Assembly (NCBI GenBank): GCA_005883865.1
Contig: VBAO01000171.1
Location: forward strand, 1-13,968
DNA length: 13,968 nucleotides
Source of the DNA: Candidatus Segetimicrobium genomatis
GTDB taxonomy: Bacteria; Sysuimicrobiota; Sysuimicrobiia; Sysuimicrobiales; Segetimicrobiaceae
Direction: 5' to 3'
Below, in pieces: positions 1-6,733 of the stretch. The notes beneath the pieces are model-generated. The model made no database searches. It saw nothing but the letters and a program-made list of their open reading frames with translations, and had not been told where the DNA came from. The stretch's first letter is position 1; every line of letters starts with the position of its first letter. A program made the position numbers and the translations under genes.

Positions 1-1131
1 GCGGGCGCCACCCGCGCGCACGTGGAGACCCTCAACGCGGTCACCTCGGGGGTGGCCGACCTCAGGCGGGTCGTCGACGAGGCCCGGGACCGCCGATCGC
101 TCTACGGGATCCGGACCATCCTCTTCATCGATGAGATCCACCGGTTCAACAAGGCGCAACAGGACGCGCTGCTTCCGGCCGTCGAAGACGGGACCGTCAC
201 CATGGTCGGGGCGACCACGCAGAACCCGTTCTTCGAGGTCACCCCGACGCTCGTGTCGCGGTCGCGGGTGTTCACGCTCGAGCCGCTCGGCGCCGACGAC
301 CTCCTCGCGATCCTCCGGCGCGCGGTCGCCGATCCCCGGGGCCTCGGGGCTGTCGCGGTCGATCTCCCGGAGGACGCGGCCCGCTACATCGCCGGCCTGG
401 CGAACGGGGACGCGCGGGTCGCGCTGAACATCCTCGAGGTCGCGGTCGGGGCGGCCTCCCCGGACGCGGCCGGGACGCGCCGCATCACGCTCGCGGCCGC
501 CGAGGAGGCGGGGCAGCGCCGGGCGCTGCTCTACGACCGGGACGGCGACGCGCACTACAACATGATCTCGGCCTTCATCAAGAGCATCCGGGGATCGGAC
601 CCCGATGCGGCGGTGTACTGGCTCGCGCGCATGCTGGCCGCGGGCGAGGACCCGAAGTTCGTCGCCCGCCGCATGGTGGTGCACGCGGCCGAGGACATCG
701 GGCTCGCGGATCCCCAGGCGCTGCTGGTGGCCGTCGCCGCCGCCCACGCCGTGGAGTTCGTTGGGCTGCCCGAGGCGCGCATCCCGATGGCCGAAGCCGC
801 CATCTACCTGGCCGCCGCGCCGAAGAGCAATGCGACCGTCACGGCGATCTCCCGGGCGTGGGACGATGTGGAGCACGCCGAAGCCCACCCGGTCCCCCGG
901 CATCTGCGGGACGCGTCGTATCCCGGGGCCCGGCGGCTCGGCGCGGGCGCGGGGTATCAGTATCCCCACGACTACCCGGGAGGGTTCGTCGCGCAGCAGT
1001 ACGTCCCGGAGAACGTCAAGGACCGGACCTACTACGAGCCGACGACCTCCGGCTACGAGGGCGAACTGCGCCGGCGCCTCCGGACCTGGTGGGACGGCGT
1101 GAAGCGCTACGCGTTTCTCGGGGGGGCCTGA
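1..1131 (+). CDS. rarA: Replication-associated recombination protein A (RarA/MgsA), 5' truncated
   Basis: AAA+ ATPase of the RarA/MgsA/WRNIP1 family, which acts at stalled replication forks and on single-stranded DNA ends. The frame is open from base 1, so the true start and the Walker A loop lie upstream; 376 codons remain. Visible marks are the Walker B box LFIDEIHRFNKAQQD (bases 121-165), the sensor 1 motif GATTQNPFFE, and the SRSRVF arginine-finger region. The C-terminal half carries the family signature from PVPRHLRDASYPGA through YQYPHDYPGGF to YVPENV, which belongs to the tetramerisation domain. The stop is 4 nt before mnmA, so the two genes are probably co-transcribed. An internal GTG at base 22 falls inside the ATPase domain and is not a credible start. 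Family assignment is very secure. Confidence 0.96.
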   Translation, partial: AGATRAHVETLNAVTSGVADLRRVVDEARDRRSLYGIRTILFIDEIHRFNKAQQDALLPAVEDGTVTMVGATTQNPFFEVTPTLVSRSRVFTLEPLGADDLLAILRRAVADPRGLGAVAVDLPEDAARYIAGLANGDARVALNILEVAVGAASPDAAGTRRITLAAAEEAGQRRALLYDRDGDAHYNMISAFIKSIRGSDPDAAVYWLARMLAAGEDPKFVARRMVVHAAEDIGLADPQALLVAVAAAHAVEFVGLPEARIPMAEAAIYLAAAPKSNATVTAISRAWDDVEHAEAHPVPRHLRDASYPGARRLGAGAGYQYPHDYPGGFVAQQYVPENVKDRTYYEPTTSGYEGELRRRLRTWWDGVKRYAFLGGA

Positions 1132-1135
1132 CCCG

Positions 1136-2260
1136 ATGGCGCGCGCGGCGGTGGCGATGAGCGGCGGGGTCGACAGCGCGGTGGCCGCCGCCCTGCTGCT
1201 GGCCGAGGGCCACGAGGTGGTCGGGTTCACCATGAACCTCTGGCCGACCTGGGTGTCGCAGGACGAGGGCGGGCAGGGGTGCTGCGGCATCGGGGCGATC
1301 GACGATGCCCGGTCGGTCGCCCGGCGCTTGGGGATCCGGCATTACGTGCTCAACCTCAGGGCCGAGTTCGAGCGGGACGTGATCGGGTACTTCGCCGGCG
1401 AGTACGCCCGCGGGCGCACCCCCAACCCCTGCATCGCCTGCAACAAGGCGATCAAGTTCGACCTCCTCCTGCGCCGGGTGCGCGGGGTCGGCATGGAGCT
1501 CCTGGCAACGGGGCACTACGCCCGCGTGGACCGCACCGCAGACGGCCGGTACCGGCTCCTGCGCGCGGTCGACCGGCACAAGGATCAATCGTATGTCCTG
1601 GCGGCCCTTACCCAGGACCAGCTGGCGCACCTGCGCTTTCCGGTCGGCGCCTACACCAAACCCCAGATCCGCGAGATCGCGCGCGGGCTCGGCCTGGGCG
1701 TCGCCGACAAGCCCGACAGCCAGGAGATCTGCTTCGTGCCGGGCGGGGATTACGCCGCGGTCGTCAAGCGGCTTGCGCCGGAGGGGCTGCGCCCCGGACC
1801 GATCTATGATCTCGAGGGGCGCCTCCTGGGGGAGCACCGGGGGCTCGCCCGGTATACCGTGGGACAGCGCCGGGGGCTCGGACTCGGCGGGGGGAGCGCC
1901 TGGTATGTCGCGCGGATCGATCGCGGTCGTAACGCCCTGACCGTCGGGGACGAGGCGTCGGTGCAGTGCCCCGAGTTGGTGGCGGGCGAGGTCAACTGGG
2001 TCGCGATCCCGCGGCTCGAGGGACCGCGGACGGCGTCGGTGAGGATCCGCCACGCCTCGGCCGATGTTCCGGCCGTCATCGCCCCCGCGCCGGGAGGACG
2101 GGTCGCCGTCCGGTTCGAAGTCCCGCCTCGTGCCGCCGCCCCGGGGCAGGCGGTCGCGTTCTACGACGGCGAGATCGTGCTCGGCGGGGGCGTCATCGAG
2201 GAGGCCGGGAGTCGGTCCCCCGCGCCGGAGGCGGAGGTCGCCGGGGCCTCCCGCCGATGA
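1136..2260 (+). CDS. mnmA: tRNA-specific 2-thiouridylase MnmA
   Basis: Makes the 2-thio group of U34 in tRNA-Lys, -Glu and -Gln in the cytoplasm, using ATP and a relayed persulfide. The 374-residue product has the family's usual length. The PP-loop SGGVDS is at residues 9-14. The nucleophile Cys102 lies in PNPCIACNKAIKF and the second catalytic Cys199 in DSQEICF; these match the E. coli numbering. A Cys49-Cys50 pair and Cys99 are additional; many non-proteobacterial MnmA proteins share this CC plus NPCxxCN pattern, and it may relate to metal or Fe-S binding (inference). The ATG at 1136 follows rarA by 4 nt, with only a weak G-rich ribosome site inside the rarA end. The last 20 or so residues are a nonconserved Ala/Arg tail. 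Confidence 0.96.
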   Translation: MARAAVAMSGGVDSAVAAALLLAEGHEVVGFTMNLWPTWVSQDEGGQGCCGIGAIDDARSVARRLGIRHYVLNLRAEFERDVIGYFAGEYARGRTPNPCIACNKAIKFDLLLRRVRGVGMELLATGHYARVDRTADGRYRLLRAVDRHKDQSYVLAALTQDQLAHLRFPVGAYTKPQIREIARGLGLGVADKPDSQEICFVPGGDYAAVVKRLAPEGLRPGPIYDLEGRLLGEHRGLARYTVGQRRGLGLGGGSAWYVARIDRGRNALTVGDEASVQCPELVAGEVNWVAIPRLEGPRTASVRIRHASADVPAVIAPAPGGRVAVRFEVPPRAAAPGQAVAFYDGEIVLGGGVIEEAGSRSPAPEAEVAGASRR

Positions 2261-2327
2261 GCGGACGCGGCGCCCGAGTCTACGGGCGGAGTGCCGAGGG
2301 TACGTCTCTGAACGAGGGAGGGGAGCC

Positions 2328-2726
2328 GTGACCGTCGCCGACCTGAGCCTGGCCATCATCGCCGCCACCTGCATCATCTCGGTGGGAGCGTTGATCGTCT
2401 TTGTCGTGCTCCTCTGGCGGGTCACGTCCCGCGTCGAGGCGGTGTTGACGGTGATTCAGCGGGCGCTGCCTGAATTCGTGACCGATTTCCGGAGCATTCT
2501 CGCCCGGGTCGACAACGAGATCGTGGGGGAAGTCGCCCGGGCCGTCAACCAGGTCACCTCCGCCGTGGGGGCCGGGGTGAGCACGCTGGAGCAGATGCAG
2601 AGCACCGCCCGCCGGGTCGCCGCGGATGTGGTGCTCCCGCAGGTGGCGACCGCGGTGGGCCTGTTGTCGGCGATCCGGGAGGGACTCGCCTGGTTCCGGC
2701 CCGGCGGAGACGGAAAGAGGCGCTGA
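2328..2726 (+). CDS. DUF948-family membrane-anchored protein
   Basis: A 132-residue protein with one N-terminal transmembrane segment (about residues 7-30, ATCIISVGALIVFVVLLW) followed by a mostly helical, heptad-like region and a charged C-terminus. This matches DUF948 proteins, which are small envelope proteins of unknown function often encoded beside YtxH genes, as here. The start is GTG at 2328, chosen because the purine-rich AGGGAGGGG lies a few bases upstream and the membrane segment begins directly after it. The same frame stays open upstream through the mnmA end, but that part is a shadow. A 67-nt gap separates it from mnmA. A role in envelope stress or cell shape is only suggested by association with YtxH and the sigma factor downstream. 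Confidence 0.8.
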   Translation: MTVADLSLAIIAATCIISVGALIVFVVLLWRVTSRVEAVLTVIQRALPEFVTDFRSILARVDNEIVGEVARAVNQVTSAVGAGVSTLEQMQSTARRVAADVVLPQVATAVGLLSAIREGLAWFRPGGDGKRR

Positions 2727-2799
2727 GGCGCCGGGGTTCTCAACTGCAGCCGCCCCGAGTGGCCCTTGTCGGGGTAGGCAATACAAGGAGGCGATAGGG

Positions 2800-3192
2800 A
2801 TGGACGAGCCGCGAGATTTCTTGTCCGGGTTGATCGTCGGAAGCCTGATGGGGGTTGCCCTCGGTCTGCTGTTTGCGCCCGAGGCGGGGGAGCGGACCCG
2901 CGAACGGGTGCGGAAGCAGAGTAAGGAGTGGAGCACCCGGGCCCGCGAGCGCGCGGATCAGGTCGCCGAACAGGTCCGCACGAAGGCCGGCGACGTTGCC
3001 GAGCGCGTGCGCGATGGCGCCGATGAGTTTGCCGCCCGTGCACGCGATGCCGCGGGAGACGCTCTTCAACGCGGCCGGACGGTGGTCGAGGAGAAAACGG
3101 ATCGTCTCCGCCGCGCGTACCAGGACGGCCGCGACTCGGCCGGTTGGTCGCACGACCGGGGGCGCAAAACGCCGGAGAGCCCGGAGGCGTAG
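2800..3192 (+). CDS. YtxH domain-containing protein
   Basis: A 130-residue protein with the YtxH N-terminal signature: a Gly-rich transmembrane stretch (residues about 8-25) ending in GLLFAPEAGERTRERV. A long, highly charged amphipathic helix follows, built of repeats of the type RxRADQVAEQVRTKAGDVAE, resembling LEA or apolipoprotein-like coils. In Bacillus relatives YtxH proteins belong to the general stress response; the molecular role is unknown. The ATG at 2800 has an excellent ribosome site, AAGGAGG at 2785-2791, 8 nt upstream. The 73-nt gap before it contains a small inverted repeat (CCCCGA 2753-2758, TCGGGG 2769-2774) without a T-run, so not a clear terminator. An anti-sigma-like gene and a SigB-type sigma factor follow immediately, consistent with a stress module. 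Confidence 0.85.
   Translation: MDEPRDFLSGLIVGSLMGVALGLLFAPEAGERTRERVRKQSKEWSTRARERADQVAEQVRTKAGDVAERVRDGADEFAARARDAAGDALQRGRTVVEEKTDRLRRAYQDGRDSAGWSHDRGRKTPESPEA
3183..3187 (+). promoter_or_regulatory. Ribosome binding site that fixes a TTG start
   Basis: GGAGG overlaps the last codons of the YtxH gene and sits 7 nt before TTG at 3195. No ATG or GTG in the right frame has a comparable site before the conserved domain begins, so the TTG is the preferred start of the RsbW-like gene and implies coupled translation. Confidence 0.7.
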
Positions 3193-3194
3193 GG

Positions 3195-3620
3195 TTGACC
3201 GGAAGGCGGGGGGCCAGGCACGCCGCAGAGGTCGTCGAGGTCACCATCCCCCCCAAGCCTGAGTTTCTCACCGTCGCCCGGCTCACCGCGGCGACCGTGG
3301 CGGCGCGGCAATCGTTCACCTACGACGAGATCGAGGATCTCAAGATCGCGGTGTCCGAGGCCTGCACCGCGCTCTTGCTCGCGGGGACGGCCGGCCATCC
3401 GCTTGCCCTCCGGTTCGCCCTGGACGGGGACACGCTGGAAGTCCGGATCGTCACCAAGGGGCCGGGAATCTCGCTGGGCGCCGCCGGGCTTCGCCCGAAG
3501 CCGCGGGACGAGGCCCGGCTGGGCGTCTACCTGATGCAGTGCCTGGTCGACGAGGTCGCGGTTGGCCGGGGCGAGGGGGGGAAGGCCGAACTCCGCCTGG
3601 TCAAACGCCGGCAGCGCTGA
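3195..3620 (+). CDS. RsbW/SpoIIAB-like anti-sigma regulatory protein with degenerate ATP site
   Basis: A 141-residue protein with the GHKL (HATPase_c_2) fold of the anti-sigma kinases RsbW and SpoIIAB. These bind a SigB/SigF-type sigma factor and phosphorylate an anti-anti-sigma partner. Residues 46-60 (EIEDLKIAVSEACTAL) align with the N-box, but the Mg-binding Asn of the usual SEACTNA is Ala59. The G1 box reads TKGPGI (87-92) where the family has D-x-G-x-G, so the adenine-contacting Asp is Thr87. The G2 end GVYLMQCLVDEV (110-121) is recognisable, ending in the family's DEV. The TTG start is supported by GGAGG 7 nt upstream. The gene lies 2 nt after the YtxH gene and overlaps the sigma gene by one base (TGATG). 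No RsbV-like gene is in view. Fold and context are clear; loss of kinase activity is inferred. Confidence 0.8.
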   Translation: MTGRRGARHAAEVVEVTIPPKPEFLTVARLTAATVAARQSFTYDEIEDLKIAVSEACTALLLAGTAGHPLALRFALDGDTLEVRIVTKGPGISLGAAGLRPKPRDEARLGVYLMQCLVDEVAVGRGEGGKAELRLVKRRQR

Positions 3621-4411
3621 TGGCCGTCCGCCGCCGCCGTCGCCGTCCGCTGTCGAGGACGGAACTCCGCTCGCTGTTCGAGCGGCTGCGCCGGGACAAC
3701 GATCCGACGGCGCGGGACGCCTTGATCCTGGCCCACGAAAGCCTGGCGGTCTACCTGGCCGGAAAATTCTCGGATCGCGGGGAACCGCTCGAGGATCTCG
3801 TGCAGGTGGCGCAGATCGGGCTGATCAACGCGGTTGACCGGTACGATCCCGCGAGGGGGATCGAGTTCGCCACCTTCGCGACCCCCACGATCGTCGGGGA
3901 GATCAGGCGGCACTTTCGCGACAAGCTGTCGTCGATTCGCATCCCCCGAGGGCTGCGCGAGGTCAACCAAACCCTCATGCGGTCCGTGGACATGCTCTCC
4001 CAACGCCTCGGCCGCTCGCCCACGATCCAGGAGCTGGTCGACGAGACCGGCATCCCGTTCGACGCCGTGCTCGAGGCCCTGGAAGCCGGCCGGGCCTACA
4101 CCCCCGCCTCGCTCGATGCCGACGGTGCGGAGGAGGACGGCGACCGGACCGCAACGCTCCTCGAGTCGCTCGGCCGCGAGGACGAGGCGTTCCAGCGGCT
4201 CGAGGACCGGGCCACGCTGGCGTGGGCGATCGGCCGGTTGCCCCCCCGCGAGCGGGAGATCGTGTCGCTGCGGTTCTTCGAGCGGCTCTCGCAGGGCCAG
4301 ATCGCGGCCATTCTTCGGGTCTCGCAGATGCACGTCTCCCGGCTGCAGCGGACGGCCCTCGAGCGGCTGCGGGCGTTTATCGCGACCGGGTCGGGGGATC
4401 CTTCCTCCTAG
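3620..4411 (+). CDS. RNA polymerase sigma factor, SigB/SigF/SigG family
   Basis: A group 3 sigma-70 factor of 263 residues, the usual length for SigB/SigF. Region 2 spans about 35-105, with the core-binding stretch DLVQVAQIGLINAVDRYDP and the -10 recognition segment FATFATPTIVGEIRRHFRD. Region 3 is about 110-165 (IPRGLREVNQ, LGRSPTIQELVDETGI, AYTPASLD). Region 4 is about 200-255, with LPPREREIVSLRFF and the helix-turn-helix SQGQIAAILRVSQMHVSRLQ. The preceding Arg-rich stretch at residues 4-9 is unusual. The ATG at 3620 overlaps the stop of the RsbW-like gene by one base, so the two are translationally coupled, as is normal for a sigma factor and its regulator. It is likely to direct a stress or developmental regulon; B. 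subtilis-type sporulation is not implied. Which subfamily (B, F or G) cannot be decided. Confidence 0.92.
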   Translation: MAVRRRRRRPLSRTELRSLFERLRRDNDPTARDALILAHESLAVYLAGKFSDRGEPLEDLVQVAQIGLINAVDRYDPARGIEFATFATPTIVGEIRRHFRDKLSSIRIPRGLREVNQTLMRSVDMLSQRLGRSPTIQELVDETGIPFDAVLEALEAGRAYTPASLDADGAEEDGDRTATLLESLGREDEAFQRLEDRATLAWAIGRLPPREREIVSLRFFERLSQGQIAAILRVSQMHVSRLQRTALERLRAFIATGSGDPSS

Positions 4412-4422
4412 GGGCGGCCCGG

Positions 4423-5772
4423 ATGGGATCGTTGTCGACGGCGGGGGAGATCGTGGCACGCCTGCGGGGGGCCGGGTTCGAGACGTACCTGGTCGGCGGG
4501 TGCGTCCGCGACATGCTGCTCGGGCGTGAGCCCGCGGACTACGATATCGCCACCGCCGCGACGCCCGATGACGTCCGGGCGTTGTTCGCCCGCACGGTCG
4601 ACGTGGGGGCCGCCTTCGGGGTGGTCCGGGTCCTGGCCCCCGACGGGGAGTACGAGGTGGCCACGTTTCGCGCCGAAGGTCCGTATCTCGACGGGCGGCA
4701 TCCCGCCTCGGTGCGGTACGCGACCGCGCGGGAGGACGTGGCGCGGCGGGACTTCACGGTGAACGGGTTGCTGTACGACCCCGGGGCCGGCGCCGTCCTC
4801 GACTTCGTCGGCGGGCAGGCCGACCTCGCCGCCCGGCGGATCCGGACGATCGGCGACCCCGCGACCCGGTTCGCCGAGGATCGCCTCCGGATGCTCCGCG
4901 CCGTCCGCCTGGCGGTCGACCTGGGGTTTGCGATCGACGAGGAGGTGACCGCGGCCGCGCGCCGGTTCGCGCGCCGCCTCGAGGAGGTCAGCCCCGAGCG
5001 GATTCGCGACGAGCTCATCCTGATGGTGACCGGCCCGGATCCCGCCCGCGCGCTCAGCCTGCTCCGCGACACCGGCCTGCTCGCCGTCGTCCTCCCCGAG
5101 GTGGAGGCCGAGGTGGGCGTGCCTCAGCCGGAGGAGTTTCACCCCGAGGGGGACGTCTTCGAGCACACGCGCCTGGCCCTGGGCCAGCTGCGCGCGCCGT
5201 CGGTCACTCTCGCGATGGCCACGCTGCTGCACGATGTGGGAAAGCCCCTCACGCTGGTCCGGGCCGACCGGATCCGGTTCTCCCGCCACGACGAGGTGGG
5301 GGCGGCGATCGCGCGGACCGTGATGGAGCGGTTGCGGTTCCCGCGGCGCGAGACCGATCGCGTGGCCGGACTCGTGGGACGCCACATGGTGTTCAAAGAC
5401 ATCATGCAGATGCGGGAAGCCAGGGTGCGCCGGCTCGTGGCCGATGAAGGGTTTCCCGAGCTCCTGGAGTTGCACCGGGCCGACTGCGCCGCAAGCCACG
5501 GGGATCTCTCGACGTACCGATGGGTCCGGGCCCTGCTGGATCGCCTGGCAGGAGCGCCTCCGATCCCGGCGCGGCTCATCACCGGCGACGATGTGGTGGC
5601 GCTCGGCGTGGCCCCCGGACCCCGGGTCGGGCGGGTGCTCCGCGCAGTCGAGAACGCGCACCTCGAGGGCGAGATCCACACCCGGGAGGAGGCGCTTGCG
5701 TTGGCCCGAGCGCTGGCCGCGTCCCGGGGCCGGCCCGAGGATCCGACGGAGACCCCGCTGCCATCGCCCTGA
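4423..5772 (+). CDS. cca: CCA tRNA nucleotidyltransferase / poly(A) polymerase family protein with HD domain
   Basis: A class II nucleotidyltransferase of 449 residues that probably adds or repairs the 3' CCA of tRNA. The head has LVGGCVRDMLLG (23-34) followed by the metal-binding pair Asp39 and Asp41 in ADYDIAT. RRDFTVNGLLYD (108-119) and EDRLRMLRAVRLA (152-164) are the ribose- and base-recognition motifs. A second domain carries HD-type residues: EHT at 247-249, LLHDVGKP with His270-Asp271, and His289. HD-containing members can also have phosphatase or phosphodiesterase activity. The ATG at 4423 lies 11 nt after the sigma factor stop behind a weak GGGGCGG. Class II CCA enzymes and poly(A) polymerases are hard to separate by eye; CCA addition is preferred because every bacterium of this type needs it and mnmA is nearby. 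Confidence 0.9.
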   Translation: MGSLSTAGEIVARLRGAGFETYLVGGCVRDMLLGREPADYDIATAATPDDVRALFARTVDVGAAFGVVRVLAPDGEYEVATFRAEGPYLDGRHPASVRYATAREDVARRDFTVNGLLYDPGAGAVLDFVGGQADLAARRIRTIGDPATRFAEDRLRMLRAVRLAVDLGFAIDEEVTAAARRFARRLEEVSPERIRDELILMVTGPDPARALSLLRDTGLLAVVLPEVEAEVGVPQPEEFHPEGDVFEHTRLALGQLRAPSVTLAMATLLHDVGKPLTLVRADRIRFSRHDEVGAAIARTVMERLRFPRRETDRVAGLVGRHMVFKDIMQMREARVRRLVADEGFPELLELHRADCAASHGDLSTYRWVRALLDRLAGAPPIPARLITGDDVVALGVAPGPRVGRVLRAVENAHLEGEIHTREEALALARALAASRGRPEDPTETPLPSP

Positions 5773-5807
5773 CCCACGGCCGTGCGCACGGTGCGCGGAG
5801 GAGATTT

Positions 5808-5867
5808 TCTGCGAGGGTTGAACAGTAGTTAGAGGTGCGGGTGAGCGCGACCCGGCCCGCTCGCAGA
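5808..5867 (+). promoter_or_regulatory. Inverted repeat forming a structured leader before parA
   Basis: Perfect 8-nt arms TCTGCGAG (5808-5815) and CTCGCAGA (5860-5867) enclose 44 nt. Inside is a second hairpin, CGGGT (5838-5842) pairing with ACCCG (5850-5854). Just outside lies ACCC-aaca-GGGT. The gap 5773-5899 holds no gene. A TTGAAC at 5818 resembles a -35 box, but there is no convincing -10 at the right distance. The arms could fold in mRNA or act as a DNA operator; neither is shown. It does not match the parS consensus. Confidence 0.4.
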
Positions 5868-5899
5868 TACCCAACAGGGTTCGCGCGGGGGAGAGCGCC

Positions 5900-6733
5900 G
5901 TGGAAGAGCACACGCAGCCCACTGCCCGCCTGATCGCCCTGGTCAACCAGAAAGGCGGGTGCGGAAAAACCACGACGGCGGTGAACCTGGCCGCCTGCCT
6001 TGCCGTCAGCAAACGTCGCGTCCTGCTCATCGACCTCGACCCGCAGGCCAACGCGACGGTGAGCCTCGGGATCGATCCCGGCCAGCTCCCCAAGACGGTC
6101 TACCAGGTGCTCGTCGATGAAATCATGGACGGCGGCACGGCGGTGGATCTCGAGAGCGTCATCGTGCCCTCAAACGTCGCCCACCTGGATGTCGCCCCGT
6201 CCTCGATCGACCTGGCCGCCGCCGAACTCGAGCTGTCGGCGCGCATCGGGCGGGAGAACTCGCTGCGCAAGAAGATCCTCCCGCTGCGTGGGCGCTACCA
6301 CTACATCATCATCGACACCCCTCCTTCGCTCGGGCTGCTCACGCTCAACGCGCTCGTGGCCTGCGAGGAGGTCATCATCCCGATCCAGACCCACTATTAC
6401 GCGCTGCTGGGGATGCGGCAGTTGCTGCGCACCCTCAAGGTCGTCCGGGAGGAGGTTGGCCACCAGATCGAGATCGCCGGCGTCGTGCCGACGATGTACG
6501 ATGCCCGGACGAGTATCGGCAAGGAGATCATCCATGGGATCCGCGACTACTTTGGGGACAAAGTATTCCAGAGCGCCATCCACTTCAACATCAAGCTCGT
6601 GGAGTCCAGCATGGCTGGCGTCCCGGTCTTCATTCACATGCGCGCCTCACGCGGGGCGGAAGAGTACATGAGCCTCGCCAAGGAGGTCATGGCGCTTGAA
6701 CAAAAAACGGGAAGCGCTGCGGCACGGGCTTAG
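5900..6733 (+). CDS. ParA/Soj-type ATPase without a ParB partner
   Basis: A 277-residue P-loop ATPase of the ParA/MinD family. It has the deviant Walker A KGGCGKTT with signature Lys18 (residues 18-25), Walker A' LLIDLDPQAN (42-51) and Walker B YIIIDTPPS (135-143). Typical Soj elements include PIQTHYYALLGMRQLL and a C-terminal SxxxGVPVF-type segment. Such proteins form ATP dimers on the nucleoid and position chromosomes, plasmids or protein cargo in response to a partner that stimulates hydrolysis. The start is GTG at 5900 behind GGGGGAGA. No parB or parS is visible; an unrecognised gene overlaps its 3' end instead, so the role may be cargo positioning rather than chromosome segregation (inference). 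Family assignment is secure. Confidence 0.93.
   Translation: MEEHTQPTARLIALVNQKGGCGKTTTAVNLAACLAVSKRRVLLIDLDPQANATVSLGIDPGQLPKTVYQVLVDEIMDGGTAVDLESVIVPSNVAHLDVAPSSIDLAAAELELSARIGRENSLRKKILPLRGRYHYIIIDTPPSLGLLTLNALVACEEVIIPIQTHYYALLGMRQLLRTLKVVREEVGHQIEIAGVVPTMYDARTSIGKEIIHGIRDYFGDKVFQSAIHFNIKLVESSMAGVPVFIHMRASRGAEEYMSLAKEVMALEQKTGSAAARA
6680..6687 (+). promoter_or_regulatory. Perfect Shine-Dalgarno sequence inside the parA 3' end
   Basis: AAGGAGGT lies 8 nt before TTG at 6696. The nearby ATG at 6689 is in the parA frame, so this site serves the overlapping downstream gene. It is the strongest reason to accept a TTG start and a 38-nt gene overlap. Confidence 0.8.

Noticed and set aside
1016..2425. 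Long minus-strand open frame opposite rarA and mnmA
   Set aside because: Antisense to two well-conserved genes, Arg/Pro/Gly-rich and without any domain; a typical side effect of very high GC.
5782..5810. Terminator after cca (GCGCA-cgg-TGCGC then TTTT)
   Set aside because: The stem has only 5 bp and the T-run begins about 8 nt after it, so termination is doubtful.
5773..5899. parS site or tRNA gene before parA
   Set aside because: No TGTTTCACGTGAAACA-like sequence; GGGTTCGCG resembles a T-loop, but no cloverleaf can be built around it.
4408..6093. 561-codon minus-strand open frame opposite cca and parA
   Set aside because: It mirrors the codon structure of cca, has no recognisable motif and crosses a noncoding leader; antisense shadow.
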